Of a stretch of DNA of 64,000 nt, positions 1 to 7,795 are shown piece after piece. The notes under the pieces were generated by a model, which was not told the origin of the DNA, did not search any database, and was given only the letters and a program-made list of their open reading frames with translations. This DNA comes from an uncultured bacterium. GTDB lineage: Bacteria > Cyanobacteriota > Vampirovibrionia > Gastranaerophilales > Gastranaerophilaceae. The stretch's first letter is position 1; each line of letters opens with the position of its first letter. A program made the translations under genes and the position numbers. Location: positions 1 to 64,000 of the forward strand of contig CADAYE010000013.1 of assembly GCA_902792085.1 (NCBI GenBank), in the 5' to 3' direction.

Positions 1-1
1 A

Positions 2-307
2 ATTAAAAAACAGGTAAAAGAAAATGCTATGGCAATTTTAACCCCAATGGCAGATGAAAGATATTCAAATGAATCAGTTGGAGCTTTATCTAAACAACTT
101 GATGAAAGATTAGACCGTATTGTAAAATACCATGACGGAATCCCAAAAGGTATTGAAAAAGTAAAAAAGAATAAAGATTATACAAATGTAGAATTCAAAC
201 CTGTAGAATACTCTCCGGAAGATTCAAAAGTTGTTGTTAACAATGGAGGTCGTGCTTGGGAAGAAGATTATCAATGGTTAGCAAATTATGGTAACAGTAA
301 TTGGTAG
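2..307 (+). CDS. Hypothetical protein, C-terminal part
   Basis: The reading frame is open to the left edge of the window, so the gene probably begins outside it. The first internal ATG (29) has no Shine-Dalgarno before it. The visible part is about 101 residues, charged and soluble, with a predicted helix around KQLDERLDRIVKYHD and an aromatic tail ending WLANYGNSNW. I recognise no domain. A strong intrinsic terminator follows, so this is the last gene of its transcript. Function unknown. Confidence 0.6.
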   Translation: MKKQVKENAMAILTPMADERYSNESVGALSKQLDERLDRIVKYHDGIPKGIEKVKKNKDYTNVEFKPVEYSPEDSKVVVNNGGRAWEEDYQWLANYGNSNW

Positions 308-323
308 AAATAAAATAAATATG

Positions 324-357
324 AAACAGGACAGATTGTAATGTCTGTCCTGTTTTT
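324..357 (+). terminator. Intrinsic terminator
   Basis: A perfect 12-bp stem (AAACAGGACAGA at 324-335 with its complement at 344-355) and an 8-nt loop run straight into five T residues. It lies 17 nt after the stop codon at 305-307. Confidence 0.9.
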
Positions 358-361
358 ATGG

Positions 362-367
362 TAAAAT
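362..367 (+). promoter_or_regulatory. Extended -10, leaderless type
   Basis: TGG-TAAAAT lies exactly 6 nt before the ATG at 374 and there is no Shine-Dalgarno. Transcription would start at or next to the A of the ATG. Eight other genes in the window have the same spacing. Confidence 0.55.
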
Positions 368-373
368 ACAGTT

Positions 374-734
374 ATGAAAAAAGTATTATTAAGTTTATTT
401 GCTTTAAGCGTTTGTTATGCGCTGTGAAGTTGTGGAAACAGTTTTTGAAAACGATAAAGAAAAAGCCGTAAACGGTTACCACAGGACATACAGACTTGAT
501 GATGAGTATCAAAACATTTATCTTGAAAAAGATTTTATAAACGGTCTTGCATATTATGGCGACGACAAAATTATATATAATGAACAAACCATGACAGATT
601 TTTCAATAGTTTCAACTCATGTTGAAATTGACAGAAAAGAAATGAAAATTACGGTTTCTTCCCGTATTGAGTACGATAACCCCGATTTTGGCGAAAAAGA
701 ATCTGTCGGAATCGGCGAATGTAAATATTTATAA
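374..734 (+). pseudogene. Secreted protein gene with +1 frameshift after the signal peptide
   Basis: The ATG at 374 opens a typical signal peptide (MKKVLLSLFALSVCYA) that stops at TGA 425-427. The +1 frame then continues for about 100 polar residues (CEVVETVFENDKEK onwards) to 734. Skipping the T of the TGA (CTG-T-GAA) joins the two parts seamlessly. The mature part is acidic and probably periplasmic, of no family I know. Either the gene carries a real single-base insertion, or the assembly has an error, or the ribosome shifts frame. CTG-TGA loosely recalls the prfB site (CTT-TGA), but no upstream Shine-Dalgarno-like stimulator is visible. The start of this signal peptide closely resembles that of the M48-like protein encoded at 44073-44882. 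Confidence 0.6.
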
Positions 735-742
735 TAAAGTTT

Positions 743-877
743 GGCAATTATATATTATTTACCACAAAATTTTGGCAAAATGGTTATCCCTAACGGATAA
801 TCACCCACCCAAATTTCTAAATTTCACATTCTGTTCAATTTTTAACCTATTTTTGTGGTAACTCCTATATAGTTACC
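743..877 (+). repeat. MITE-like element, copy 1 (internally deleted)
   Basis: The 135-nt element begins GGCAATTATATATTATTTACC-type sequence in two halves (GGCAATTATAT, ATTATTTACC) and ends GGTAACTCCTATATAGTTACC-type sequence (GGTAACTCCTA, TATAGTTACC). The ends are inverted repeats matching at 16 of 21 positions. The flanks TAAAGTTT and TAAAATTT look like an 8-bp target duplication with one change. A longer copy lies at 50151-50342 and a one-ended copy at 6256-6338. No ORF is inside. Confidence 0.7.
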
Positions 878-897
878 TAAAATTTTTTATTTTAGGG

Positions 898-928
898 GCA
901 ATTTTTTCTGCTGAAAATACTTTATATA
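898..928 (+). promoter_or_regulatory. GCAATT-N14-TACTTTATATA promoter
   Basis: GCAATT at 898-903, 14 nt, TACTTTATATA at 918-928, then TAT-GTAGG. It is one of eight matching sites in the window and precedes the hypothetical gene at 989. Confidence 0.6.
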
Positions 929-988
929 TATGTAGGTAAAATATATTTTTGCATATTATTGCAAAAAAAGGTTAAAGGTTAGTTATAT

Positions 989-1702
989 ATGGGAAAAACA
1001 GTAGAAGAAATTTGTAATATTTTAATCTCAAAACACTCCAAAAACTTTGAAGTAGATTTTTCTTTGGCTGAAAAAACACAAAAGAAAACTCTGGCTTCCT
1101 GTGTTTGTTGTTCTAATCCCATAAAAAATAACCCTTATCAAGCATTTTTTGATGACGAAAATTTATACAATAATCTTGAAAGAAAAATTACAACCGAACT
1201 TGCTCTGGCAATAGATGACAATTCGGTTGAAAGAATAAAGTATTTGAAAAACAAATACGGTGATAAAAAAGAATTTAAAAGTGCAAAAGAATTTCTCAAC
1301 AAAAAATGCAAAGAGATTTGGAATGTTTATGAGAATAATACCAATAGAATACCTAAAGAAGCAATGAAATGTCTTGGCATCTCAAATCAGCCTGATTTGG
1401 ATTTTATTTTGGGTAACAGCCTGAAATATTTTGAAAAAGACAATTCAGATACAACTTCTTATATCATTTCTTCTGCATTAAAAAATGAGAATTTGTCTTA
1501 TACGATAGAAGATATTCACAAATACCTTAAAGAAATGAATAAAAAAGCGGTATGTAAATACAATTTTAAAACTGTAAAATATCTTATATCAGAGCAAAAT
1601 TATACAAAAGAACAACTTTTTGATTTGGGAATAGATAAAGAAACAATAAAAACAGCACTTAAATCTTTGGGATTAAAATATATACTGAAATATTTATTCT
1701 AA
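989..1702 (+). CDS. Hypothetical protein, 237 aa
   Basis: Soluble, lysine-rich and mostly helical by composition, with no signal peptide or membrane segment. A CVCC motif lies near residues 38-41 (ASCVCCSNPI), the only cysteine cluster, and could bind metal. The C-terminal third, repeated short helices such as YLISEQNYTKEQLFDLGID, looks like a helical-repeat or DNA-binding-type fold, but I cannot name it. The start has the leader motif AAAGGTTAGTT, also seen before the genes at 11283 and 47647. It is transcribed from the GCAATT-type promoter at 898-928. Codon use is AT-rich like its neighbours. Confidence 0.75.
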   Translation: MGKTVEEICNILISKHSKNFEVDFSLAEKTQKKTLASCVCCSNPIKNNPYQAFFDDENLYNNLERKITTELALAIDDNSVERIKYLKNKYGDKKEFKSAKEFLNKKCKEIWNVYENNTNRIPKEAMKCLGISNQPDLDFILGNSLKYFEKDNSDTTSYIISSALKNENLSYTIEDIHKYLKEMNKKAVCKYNFKTVKYLISEQNYTKEQLFDLGIDKETIKTALKSLGLKYILKYLF

Positions 1703-1739
1703 ATGAGAGCAAGAATATCAATATAATCAAGTATATCTT

Positions 1740-2213
1740 TTAATTAATTTTCAAAGTATTTGGAGTACCTATACCAAAGAAATTTTTGATAAATTTATAT
1801 GCCCCGTAAACGGCTAAACCGACAGCAGAAGCTTTGCCAATGATTTTACCACCGAACAATGCACCTGCACCTAACCCTAATGGTATAACAGAGTTAACCA
1901 AAGAGCCGGTAAATCCTTTGATATAGCCTATTCCTTCATTGAAAAATCTCTTATAGGTTTGGTCAAGTTCTGTCGTAAACGACCAATTCTTAATCTTTTC
2001 GGTAAATTTGCTCATATTAGGCATATACATAGAGTTATTGAGATAATATGCAGTTGATTGCGCATCTTTTGAACTTGCATATAAATCAGACTGAATTTTA
2101 CCCACATAATTCGCATCATAAGCAACAATCCCCAGCGCAGCAAGTCCTGCACCTTTTGTCAGGACACTTGATACACTCGGTAACACACTTCTGATTCTTG
2201 TTAGTATAGCCAT
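1740..2213 (-). CDS. Hypothetical membrane protein, 157 aa
   Basis: The N-terminus (MAILTRIRSVLPSV) is basic and followed by a small-residue hydrophobic stretch (residues 19-32, GAGLAALGIVAYDA). Two further glycine/alanine-rich hydrophobic stretches lie at about residues 104-140 (SVIPLGLGAGALFGG, SAVGLAVYGAYKFI). The gly-rich segments suggest membrane insertion. AAGGAAAATACA before the ATG supplies a Shine-Dalgarno. It lies 44 nt after the repeat-rich gene at 2258-3484 on the same strand, so the two are probably co-transcribed from the promoter at 3513-3543. No recognisable family. Confidence 0.7.
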   Translation of the reverse strand: MAILTRIRSVLPSVSSVLTKGAGLAALGIVAYDANYVGKIQSDLYASSKDAQSTAYYLNNSMYMPNMSKFTEKIKNWSFTTELDQTYKRFFNEGIGYIKGFTGSLVNSVIPLGLGAGALFGGKIIGKASAVGLAVYGAYKFIKNFFGIGTPNTLKIN

Positions 2214-2257
2214 TGTATTTTCCTTATTTGTTTAATTCATAATTCACTATTTTCTGT

Positions 2258-3484
2258 TTACTTGTTGTTCGATTTTATCTGACTTTTTTTCTTGTCGTCT
2301 TTCTTTTCTTCCGTCTTTATTTTTGTACGCTTGTCTGGGTCAACAGGAACATCTTTGTCCACTCTTTGTGCCGACATATCTAATAATATACGGGAAGCAT
2401 CCGCTGCGTCAAATCCCTGTCCCTGCGGATTGGATTGCATTTGTTGTAATAATGCTACCGTAAAATCATCACCGTTACAAATTCTGCCTTCCAATGCACT
2501 CAGGGCAAGAAGTCTGATTTCCTGAACAGGATCCTGTAACATCTTGTTAATTAAAGCCGTTAATGCTTTGTCATCTTTCCTTGTTGTGTCTTCGTCAAGT
2601 CTTTCAAATACCGCTTTAGCAGCAGTTATACGCTGAGATTTGTCCTGACTGTTCAACATATTTTCAAGATTTTTTATGTAATTATCATTTAATAATACAA
2701 CACGCTTTTTCTCTGTTTTATCACCTGTTGATGAAATATTACTGTTTGTTGTATTGGTATTATTTGCATTACCCATATTATACGGACTTATAGGGTTATT
2801 AGGGTCTAACAAACCTCCTGCTCCGTAAATATTATCCTTATTATTTGGGTCTAATGGTCCGTTTGGTCTGTATGGGTTATTCGGGTCGTTAGGATTTGCT
2901 CCGTAAGGATTATTCTTATCGTTTGGGTCTAACGGACCACCTGCTCTGTACGGATTGTTCGGACTTTTTGGGTCTTGAGGATTGTATCCTGAGTCTGTTC
3001 TGTACGGATTGTTTGGATTTGTTGAGTCAAATGCTCCGCCCGGTCTGTACGGATTGTTCGGATTTTGAGGGTCTGCCCCGTACGGATTATTCTTATCGTT
3101 CGGGTCTAATAAACCACCCGGTCTGTACGGATTATTTGCCTGATTTATTCCGCCGTGATTTTGACAGCATGGACAAGTTTGTCCCATCTGTGTTGTGTAA
3201 TAATTTGACGGATATGCTCCTGCCGGATAATAATTCGGAGCATTTACATTATAAGTCGGTGCCTGCGCTCCGGGTGGAGTAACAGACGGATTAAATATCT
3301 GAATATTAACACCTGTTGCCCCCGGAGATGTTGTAACCTGCGGAGGATAGTAAGGCGGATTATAAGGTTGAGAAGTCTGTGCAACAGGAGCGGTCTGCAC
3401 AGGCGCAACAGGCATGCTTGCACAGTTGTATGCCGCATTATATTGCGGATTTATAGGTTGCTGATTTTGTCCTGTAATTTGCAT
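2258..3484 (-). CDS. Pro/Asn-rich repeat protein with HEAT-like C-terminus, 408 aa
   Basis: Three parts are visible. Residues 1-116 are proline/glutamine/tyrosine-rich low complexity with a CPCC motif at 104-107. Residues 117-236 are tandem copies of a unit built from NNPYRPGG, LDPNDK and NNPYGA. Residues 262-378 are ordered helices (LNDNYIKNLENML, ALTALINKMLQDPVQEIRLLALSALE) resembling HEAT-type repeats. A lysine-rich tail (TEEKKDDKKK) ends the protein. There is no signal peptide, so it is probably cytoplasmic, perhaps a scaffold or surface-associated spacer. AGGTAGGG precedes the start. It is the first gene of an apparent two-gene unit with the protein at 1740-2213. Confidence 0.8.
   Translation of the reverse strand: MQITGQNQQPINPQYNAAYNCASMPVAPVQTAPVAQTSQPYNPPYYPPQVTTSPGATGVNIQIFNPSVTPPGAQAPTYNVNAPNYYPAGAYPSNYYTTQMGQTCPCCQNHGGINQANNPYRPGGLLDPNDKNNPYGADPQNPNNPYRPGGAFDSTNPNNPYRTDSGYNPQDPKSPNNPYRAGGPLDPNDKNNPYGANPNDPNNPYRPNGPLDPNNKDNIYGAGGLLDPNNPISPYNMGNANNTNTTNSNISSTGDKTEKKRVVLLNDNYIKNLENMLNSQDKSQRITAAKAVFERLDEDTTRKDDKALTALINKMLQDPVQEIRLLALSALEGRICNGDDFTVALLQQMQSNPQGQGFDAADASRILLDMSAQRVDKDVPVDPDKRTKIKTEEKKDDKKKSQIKSNNK
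2777..3136 (-). repeat. Tandem repeat encoding NNPY-R/G units
   Basis: The coding strand repeats the same short unit about ten times (NNPYRPGG / LDPNDKNNPYGA variants). The copies are nearly identical in DNA (for example the plus-strand string GGTCTGTACGGATTGTT recurs), so length variation between strains by slippage is likely. Confidence 0.75.
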
Positions 3485-3512
3485 ACTATATTACCCTACC
3501 TAATTCTACACA

Positions 3513-3543
3513 TATATAAAGTAAATTTATTCAAAATAATTGC
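3513..3543 (-). promoter_or_regulatory. GCAATT-N14-TACTTTATATA promoter
   Basis: On the minus strand GCAATT (3543-3538), 14 nt, TACTTTATATA (3523-3513), then TGT-GTAG. It drives the repeat protein starting at 3484. Confidence 0.6.
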
Positions 3544-3607
3544 TATTTTACTAAAATATTAGTTTACAAAACGCAACATGTTTCATGAACATCATATATT
3601 TTTTTAG

Positions 3608-3613
3608 TAAAAT
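3608..3613 (+). promoter_or_regulatory. -10 of leaderless type for rsgA
   Basis: TAAAAT ends exactly 6 nt before the rsgA ATG at 3620 and there is no Shine-Dalgarno. The -35 is poor (TGAACA, spacer 16). Confidence 0.45.
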
Positions 3614-3619
3614 TTATCT

Positions 3620-4618
3620 ATGCAAGGGCAAATTTATAAAATATATTCAGACTCATATTTCGTTAATTTAAACGGAAATATTATCCCATGCAAAATAAGA
3701 GATGTCTTAAAAAAACAAAAAACATCGATTGTTACCGGCGATTTTGTTGAAGTTGATAAAGATGTAATAACAAAAGTTTTGCCTCGTAAAAGTTTTATAA
3801 AACGCCCTGCTGTTGCAAATGTTGATCAGATTGTTGTTGTAAGCGCACTTAAAGAACCCGAACTCGATTTCGGGCAGTTAAATCGCTATATCTCACTTGC
3901 AAAGTACTACAAACTCCCTGTTATTTTATGTTTTAACAAAGAAGATTTGGAATATGAAAACAACCTGCAGGATAAAATAGAAGAAGTTTACGGCAGTTTG
4001 GGGTACAAAATTGTATTCACATCTGCAAAAGAAAAAGCAGGGATTGACCATTTTGCAAAACTTATGAAAGATAAATTATCTGCTTTGTGCGGAAATTCAG
4101 GTGTTGGGAAATCAAGTTTAATCAATGCTCTTAATCCGGATATAAATTTAAGAACTCAAAATGTAAGCGAAAAATTAAACAGAGGAACTCATACCACAAG
4201 ACATTGCGAAATCATTGAAATTTCGACTTTTACAAGAATTATAGATACTCCGGGATTTAGTAACCTGAAATTTGATTTTATATTGCCAAAAGATGTGGAT
4301 TATTTGTTTGATGAAATATATAAATATAAGCATAAATGTAAATATTCAGACTGTTTACATATTAATGAAACGGGATGTGAAGTACTGAAAAATATTGATA
4401 CAATTGATCATTCAAGATATGAAAGTTACCTTGAATTTGTAAAAGAGGCATTTGAATACAAAGAAAAAATTAAATATAACGGCAGAAAAACAGAAACTCA
4501 CAACAAATTTCACAATGATAAATCTATCGTCAAAATCAGCGAAAAAAAACGCCACGGTGCAAGAAATACGCAAAAACAAAGAATATACAGGGAATTAGAC
4601 GAACATGAAGATGAATGA
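3620..4618 (+). CDS. rsgA: Ribosome small subunit-dependent GTPase RsgA
   Basis: Late-stage 30S maturation GTPase, a circularly permuted G protein. An OB fold (residues 1-70) precedes the permuted motifs. G4 NKED is at 106-109 and G5 TSAK near 134, followed by G1 GNSGVGKS at 158-165 and G3 DTPGF at 209-213. The RsgA zinc motif is C240, C245, H247, C253. At 332 residues it is of normal length, with a basic tail (ISEKKRHGARNTQKQR). It heads an operon with ispA (14-nt overlap) and the PAP2-like gene. It appears to be translated from a leaderless mRNA. Confidence 0.95.
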   Translation: MQGQIYKIYSDSYFVNLNGNIIPCKIRDVLKKQKTSIVTGDFVEVDKDVITKVLPRKSFIKRPAVANVDQIVVVSALKEPELDFGQLNRYISLAKYYKLPVILCFNKEDLEYENNLQDKIEEVYGSLGYKIVFTSAKEKAGIDHFAKLMKDKLSALCGNSGVGKSSLINALNPDINLRTQNVSEKLNRGTHTTRHCEIIEISTFTRIIDTPGFSNLKFDFILPKDVDYLFDEIYKYKHKCKYSDCLHINETGCEVLKNIDTIDHSRYESYLEFVKEAFEYKEKIKYNGRKTETHNKFHNDKSIVKISEKKRHGARNTQKQRIYRELDEHEDE

Positions 4619-5483
4619 TTATATAAAACTTGTCAATGACAAACTTGACGAATTTATCCAGATAGAAACACCGCAAACACTTTTTAAATCAATGAAATAC
4701 ACGGTAACTTTGCCCGGGAAAAGATTAAGACCTGTTATGTGTCTTGAAACCTGTAAAATGCTTGGCGGAGAAATCGAAGATGCAATCCCGACAGCCTGCG
4801 CAATAGAAATGCTACATGCTCAAACATTGATTCATGATGATTTGCCATGCATGGATAATGATGATTACAGGCGAGGAAAACTTACAAATCATAAGGTATT
4901 TGGTGAAGCGATAGCCGTTTTGGCAGGAGATGCTCTTTTGACTTTCGCTCCGCAAGTTATTTCAAGATTTTCCGATAACCTTCCACCGTCCACAAAAATT
5001 CGTGTTCTTAACGAATATTTCAACTACGCTGGTGCAAGAGGGGTCATTGCAGGGCAGGTTGTAGATATTGAAAGCGAAAATAATCCCGATATTATTGATA
5101 AAGAAAAAACTTTGGAATATTTGCATCTTCACAAAACCTCTGATTTATTTCAACTTGCGATGCGCACAGGTGCGATAATTGCAAATGCTGATGATGAAAA
5201 ACTTGATGCGGTGACCGAGTTTGCAAAGAATTTCGGACTTGCTTTTCAGATAGCAGACGACATTTTAGACGAAATTTCAACTTTTGAGGAAATGGGCAAA
5301 ACTATGGGCAAAGATAAACAGGAGAATAAACTTACCTATGTTTCGCTTTACGGACTTGAGCAGGCAAAATGTAAACTTTCTTGCCAATTGGACAAATGCC
5401 GTGATATAATGCAAAAACATAGTTTTAATTCAGAAATATTCAATGAAATTATTGAACAAATATCACAAAGGGCAGGGATTTAA
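4605..5483 (+). CDS. ispA: Polyprenyl (farnesyl/geranylgeranyl) diphosphate synthase
   Basis: Chain-elongating trans-prenyltransferase that condenses IPP with allylic diphosphates and so feeds undecaprenyl-phosphate and quinone synthesis. The first aspartate-rich motif DDLPCMD begins at D78, followed by the RRGK substrate motif. LPGKRLRP near residues 36-43 binds IPP. The second DDxxD is ADDILDE in the last third. At 292 residues it fits the IspA/GGPPS group. It overlaps rsgA by 14 nt, and its stop overlaps the next start (TAATG), so translation is coupled. Product chain length cannot be read with certainty. Two ATGs (4605 and 4611) are possible starts. Confidence 0.9.
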   Translation: MKMNDYIKLVNDKLDEFIQIETPQTLFKSMKYTVTLPGKRLRPVMCLETCKMLGGEIEDAIPTACAIEMLHAQTLIHDDLPCMDNDDYRRGKLTNHKVFGEAIAVLAGDALLTFAPQVISRFSDNLPPSTKIRVLNEYFNYAGARGVIAGQVVDIESENNPDIIDKEKTLEYLHLHKTSDLFQLAMRTGAIIANADDEKLDAVTEFAKNFGLAFQIADDILDEISTFEEMGKTMGKDKQENKLTYVSLYGLEQAKCKLSCQLDKCRDIMQKHSFNSEIFNEIIEQISQRAGI

Positions 5484-5956
5484 TGTTAGAAACTTTTAGG
5501 CAAATAGTTGCAAATAACGGATATGAAGCATTGAGTTGTGGAATGTTGGCTGCACTTACAGGACAAATAATTAAATTTATAATTTTTACGATAAGAACAA
5601 AAAAAATCAATTTTAAAATATTTACAACGACAGGCGGAATGCCAAGTACGCACTCTGCGGCAGTTATTGCGTTATCTACAATAGTCGGAATACTTGAGGG
5701 ATTTGATTCATTAATTTTTGCATTGTCTTTGGGCTTTTCGTTGATTATTATGTATGATGCCGCAGGATTAAGGCGCGCAGCAGGTAAAACCGCAGCCTGC
5801 CTGAATAAAGTTATGGAAGAGATGTATAATCACGATTTGGAAGCAGTCGGCGGAAAACTGAAAGAACTTTTGGGGCATACTCCGCTTGAAGTTTGGGTTG
5901 GTGCGGCTTACGGTCTTGTCTTTGCATATTGTTACCATTTGTATATTGTCGGATAA
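5483..5956 (+). CDS. Divergent PAP2-family membrane protein (YuiD/DUF212-like)
   Basis: Small integral membrane protein of the acid phosphatase/vanadium haloperoxidase-related family. The signature GGMPSTHSA lies at about residues 52-60, and an AAGLRRAAGKTA basic segment follows a hydrophobic stretch. Two or three further hydrophobic segments are present, including the C-terminus. It is translationally coupled to ispA. The context suggests, without proof, a role in prenyl-diphosphate dephosphorylation or lipid carrier recycling. The length of 157 aa is normal for this family. Confidence 0.85.
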   Translation: MLETFRQIVANNGYEALSCGMLAALTGQIIKFIIFTIRTKKINFKIFTTTGGMPSTHSAAVIALSTIVGILEGFDSLIFALSLGFSLIIMYDAAGLRRAAGKTAACLNKVMEEMYNHDLEAVGGKLKELLGHTPLEVWVGAAYGLVFAYCYHLYIVG

Positions 5957-5981
5957 ATGCGGACTCAGAGAATTGGTACAA

Positions 5982-6206
5982 TTAAGCAACTTTCAAATTA
6001 TAGCCGAGAGTTTTAAGTATTTTAGCAAGTGTATCTAATCTTGGCACTCTTTCACCGTTAAATATTTGATAAAGCATTGCTCTGTCTATCCCTGCCTTTT
6101 CGCAAAAGCCAGATATACTATCTCGAGATTTTATCACTAACTCCAAAGAGCGAAAGAACGCATTAAAATCGCCGTCATTAATATATTCGGCAAGACTTTC
6201 GTTCAT
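5982..6206 (-). CDS. HI1420-like addiction-module antidote, N-terminally truncated
   Basis: The 74-residue product has an Xre-type helix-turn-helix (FCEKAGIDRAMLYQIFNGERVPRLDTLAKILKTLGYNL), shown here in pieces FCEKAGIDRAMLYQ and GERVPRLDTLAKILK. This is typical of the putative antidote of HI1419/HI1420 toxin-antitoxin pairs. The frame stays open upstream through FIIEQLKDEEFQKEY, which looks like genuine antidote sequence, then meets a stop inside the MITE at 6256. The element has therefore replaced the natural start. No toxin gene lies beside it. It may still be translated from ATG 6206, or it may be a remnant. Confidence 0.7.
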   Translation of the reverse strand: MNESLAEYINDGDFNAFFRSLELVIKSRDSISGFCEKAGIDRAMLYQIFNGERVPRLDTLAKILKTLGYNLKVA

Positions 6207-6255
6207 ATATTCTTTTTGAAATTCTTCATCTTTTAATTGTTCTATAATAAATTTA

Positions 6256-6338
6256 GGTAACTATATAGGAGTTACCACAAAAATAGGTTAAAATCAGCAC
6301 CCACCCCAACCCTCCCTCGTGAGGGAGGGAGAAATTTG
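6256..6338 (-). repeat. MITE-like element, copy 3 (one end only)
   Basis: The same terminal sequence as in copies 1 and 2 (GGTAACTATATA, GGAGTTACC on the plus strand), followed by the GC-rich hairpin CCCTCCCTCGTGAGGGAGGG. The other terminal repeat is missing. It lies immediately against the antitoxin reading frame. Confidence 0.7.
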
Positions 6339-6430
6339 TAAGTTGGGCTTTCAGCCCAACAATAATGGGTTTTGGTAGAAATCATGACTTAAATGTTACC
6401 CCCTTTCCTGAAATTAGGAGAGGGAGATAT
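6339..6430. repeat. Small palindromes in the gap before glyA
   Basis: GTTGGGC-TTTCA-GCCCAAC forms a perfect hairpin (about 6343-6361). A second GC-rich stretch, CCCCCTTTCC ... GGAGAGGG, follows at about 6401-6424. Both belong to repeat types seen elsewhere in the window (16757-16773 and 42427-42507). The rest of the 337-nt gap, up to the glyA leader, holds no ORF. Confidence 0.5.
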
Positions 6431-6543
6431 TTTAATTAAACCCAAAAATCTTTCAACCTTTTAACTATTCAACTTATTTACTTATTTGCCAATTTTTCTT
6501 TATCACTCTATAATAAATAAGAAAAAAGGGAGAGTGTATAATT

Positions 6544-7782
6544 ATGAATCTTGAGCATATAAAACAAACTGACCCTCAGATTGCACAAGCGATTGAGGCA
6601 GAATTAGACAGACAGCAAAATACAATAGAACTTATCGCAAGCGAAAACTGCACCTCATTAGCGGTAATGGAAGCATGCGGAAGTGTTTTGACAAACAAAT
6701 ATGCGGAAGGGAAACCTCACAAGCGCTATTACAACGGTTGTGAGCATATTGATGTTGTAGAAGAACTTGCACAAAAAAGAGCATGCGAACTTTTTGGAAT
6801 GGATCATGCCAATGTTCAACCACATTCAGGCGCACAGGCTAATATGGCTGTATTTATGGCAACTATGAAACCGGGGGACAGAGTTCTATCAATGGATTTG
6901 TCTAACGGCGGTCACTTATCTCACGGTTCACCTGTCAATTTTTCAGGCTTGTATTTTGATGTAAAATCCTACGGAATTAACGAATACGGCGAAATTGACT
7001 ATGAAGATGTCAGAAAAATGGCACTTGAACATAAACCGAAACTGATTATTTGCGGTGCAAGTAACTATTCAAAAATTATAGATTTTAAAAAGTTCCGAGA
7101 AATCGCAGACGAGGTTGGCGCACTTTTACTTGCAGATATCGCTCATATTGCAGGACTTGTTGCGGCAGGATTGCATCCGTCACCTGCCGGTTATGCACAG
7201 TTTGTAACAACTACAACTCACAAATCTTTGCGTGGTCCAAGAGGCGGAATTATTATGTGCGATGAACAATATGCTCAGGCGATAGACAAAGCGGTATTTC
7301 CGGGTATGCAGGGCGGACCTTTGGAACACATTATTGCAGGTAAAGCCGTTGCTTTACTTGAAGCATCAAAACCTGAATTTAAAGAATATGCAAGCCAAAT
7401 TATTAAAAATGCAAAGGCGCTTGCGCAAGGTTTGATGGACGAAGGTCTTGATATTGTCGGCGGCATGACAGAAAATCATCTTATGACTTTAGATTTGAGA
7501 AAAACAGGTAAAACAGGTAAAGACATGGCAAATGTACTTGAAAGAGTAGGTATTACGGCAAACAAAAATACCGTACCGAATGACCCTCAAAGTCCGTTTG
7601 TAACATCAGGTATAAGGCTTGGCACACCTGCAGTTACCACAAGAGGATTCAAAGAAGACGATATGACAGAAGTTGCAAAAATTATTGCATCTGCAATATA
7701 TTCGTCAGATAATGAAATTGCACTTGATAATCTTCGTGCAAGAAGCATGAAATTATGCGCAAAGCACCCACTATACAATTAA
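6544..7782 (+). CDS. glyA: Serine hydroxymethyltransferase
   Basis: PLP enzyme that interconverts serine and glycine while charging tetrahydrofolate with one-carbon units. All family marks are present: [11 protein letters not shown] near residue 28, [13 protein letters not shown] at 53-65, [13 protein letters not shown] around 198-209, and the PLP lysine K227 in [14 protein letters not shown]. The 412-residue length is standard. The leader carries AAGGGAG and a TATAAT-like sequence. It is monocistronic or co-transcribed with the downstream transferase, whose Shine-Dalgarno starts at the glyA stop codon. Confidence 0.97.
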   Translation: MNLEHIKQTDPQIAQAIEAELDRQQNTIELIASENCTSLAVMEACGSVLTNKYAEGKPHKRYYNGCEHIDVVEELAQKRACELFGMDHANVQPHSGAQANMAVFMATMKPGDRVLSMDLSNGGHLSHGSPVNFSGLYFDVKSYGINEYGEIDYEDVRKMALEHKPKLIICGASNYSKIIDFKKFREIADEVGALLLADIAHIAGLVAAGLHPSPAGYAQFVTTTTHKSLRGPRGGIIMCDEQYAQAIDKAVFPGMQGGPLEHIIAGKAVALLEASKPEFKEYASQIIKNAKALAQGLMDEGLDIVGGMTENHLMTLDLRKTGKTGKDMANVLERVGITANKNTVPNDPQSPFVTSGIRLGTPAVTTRGFKEDDMTEVAKIIASAIYSSDNEIALDNLRARSMKLCAKHPLYN

Positions 7783-7786
7783 GGAG
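7781..7786 (+). promoter_or_regulatory. Shine-Dalgarno that decides the wecA start
   Basis: AAGGAG sits directly after the glyA stop. The first ATG of the next gene is 85 nt further on (7871), far too distant, whereas an ATT at 7796 has a 9-nt spacing. This supports a rare ATT start. Confidence 0.55.
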
Positions 7787-7795
7787 TAAATTAAA

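Noticed and set aside
417-734. Stand-alone 105-aa gene starting at ATG 417
   Set aside because: The upstream signal peptide with its own promoter joins to it by one base, so a frameshifted longer gene is more likely.
743-763. GGCAATT at the MITE end as a GCAATT-type promoter
   Set aside because: At 14 nt downstream there is ACAAAATTTTG, not a TATA-like box, and no gene follows at a suitable distance. The match is part of the inverted end.
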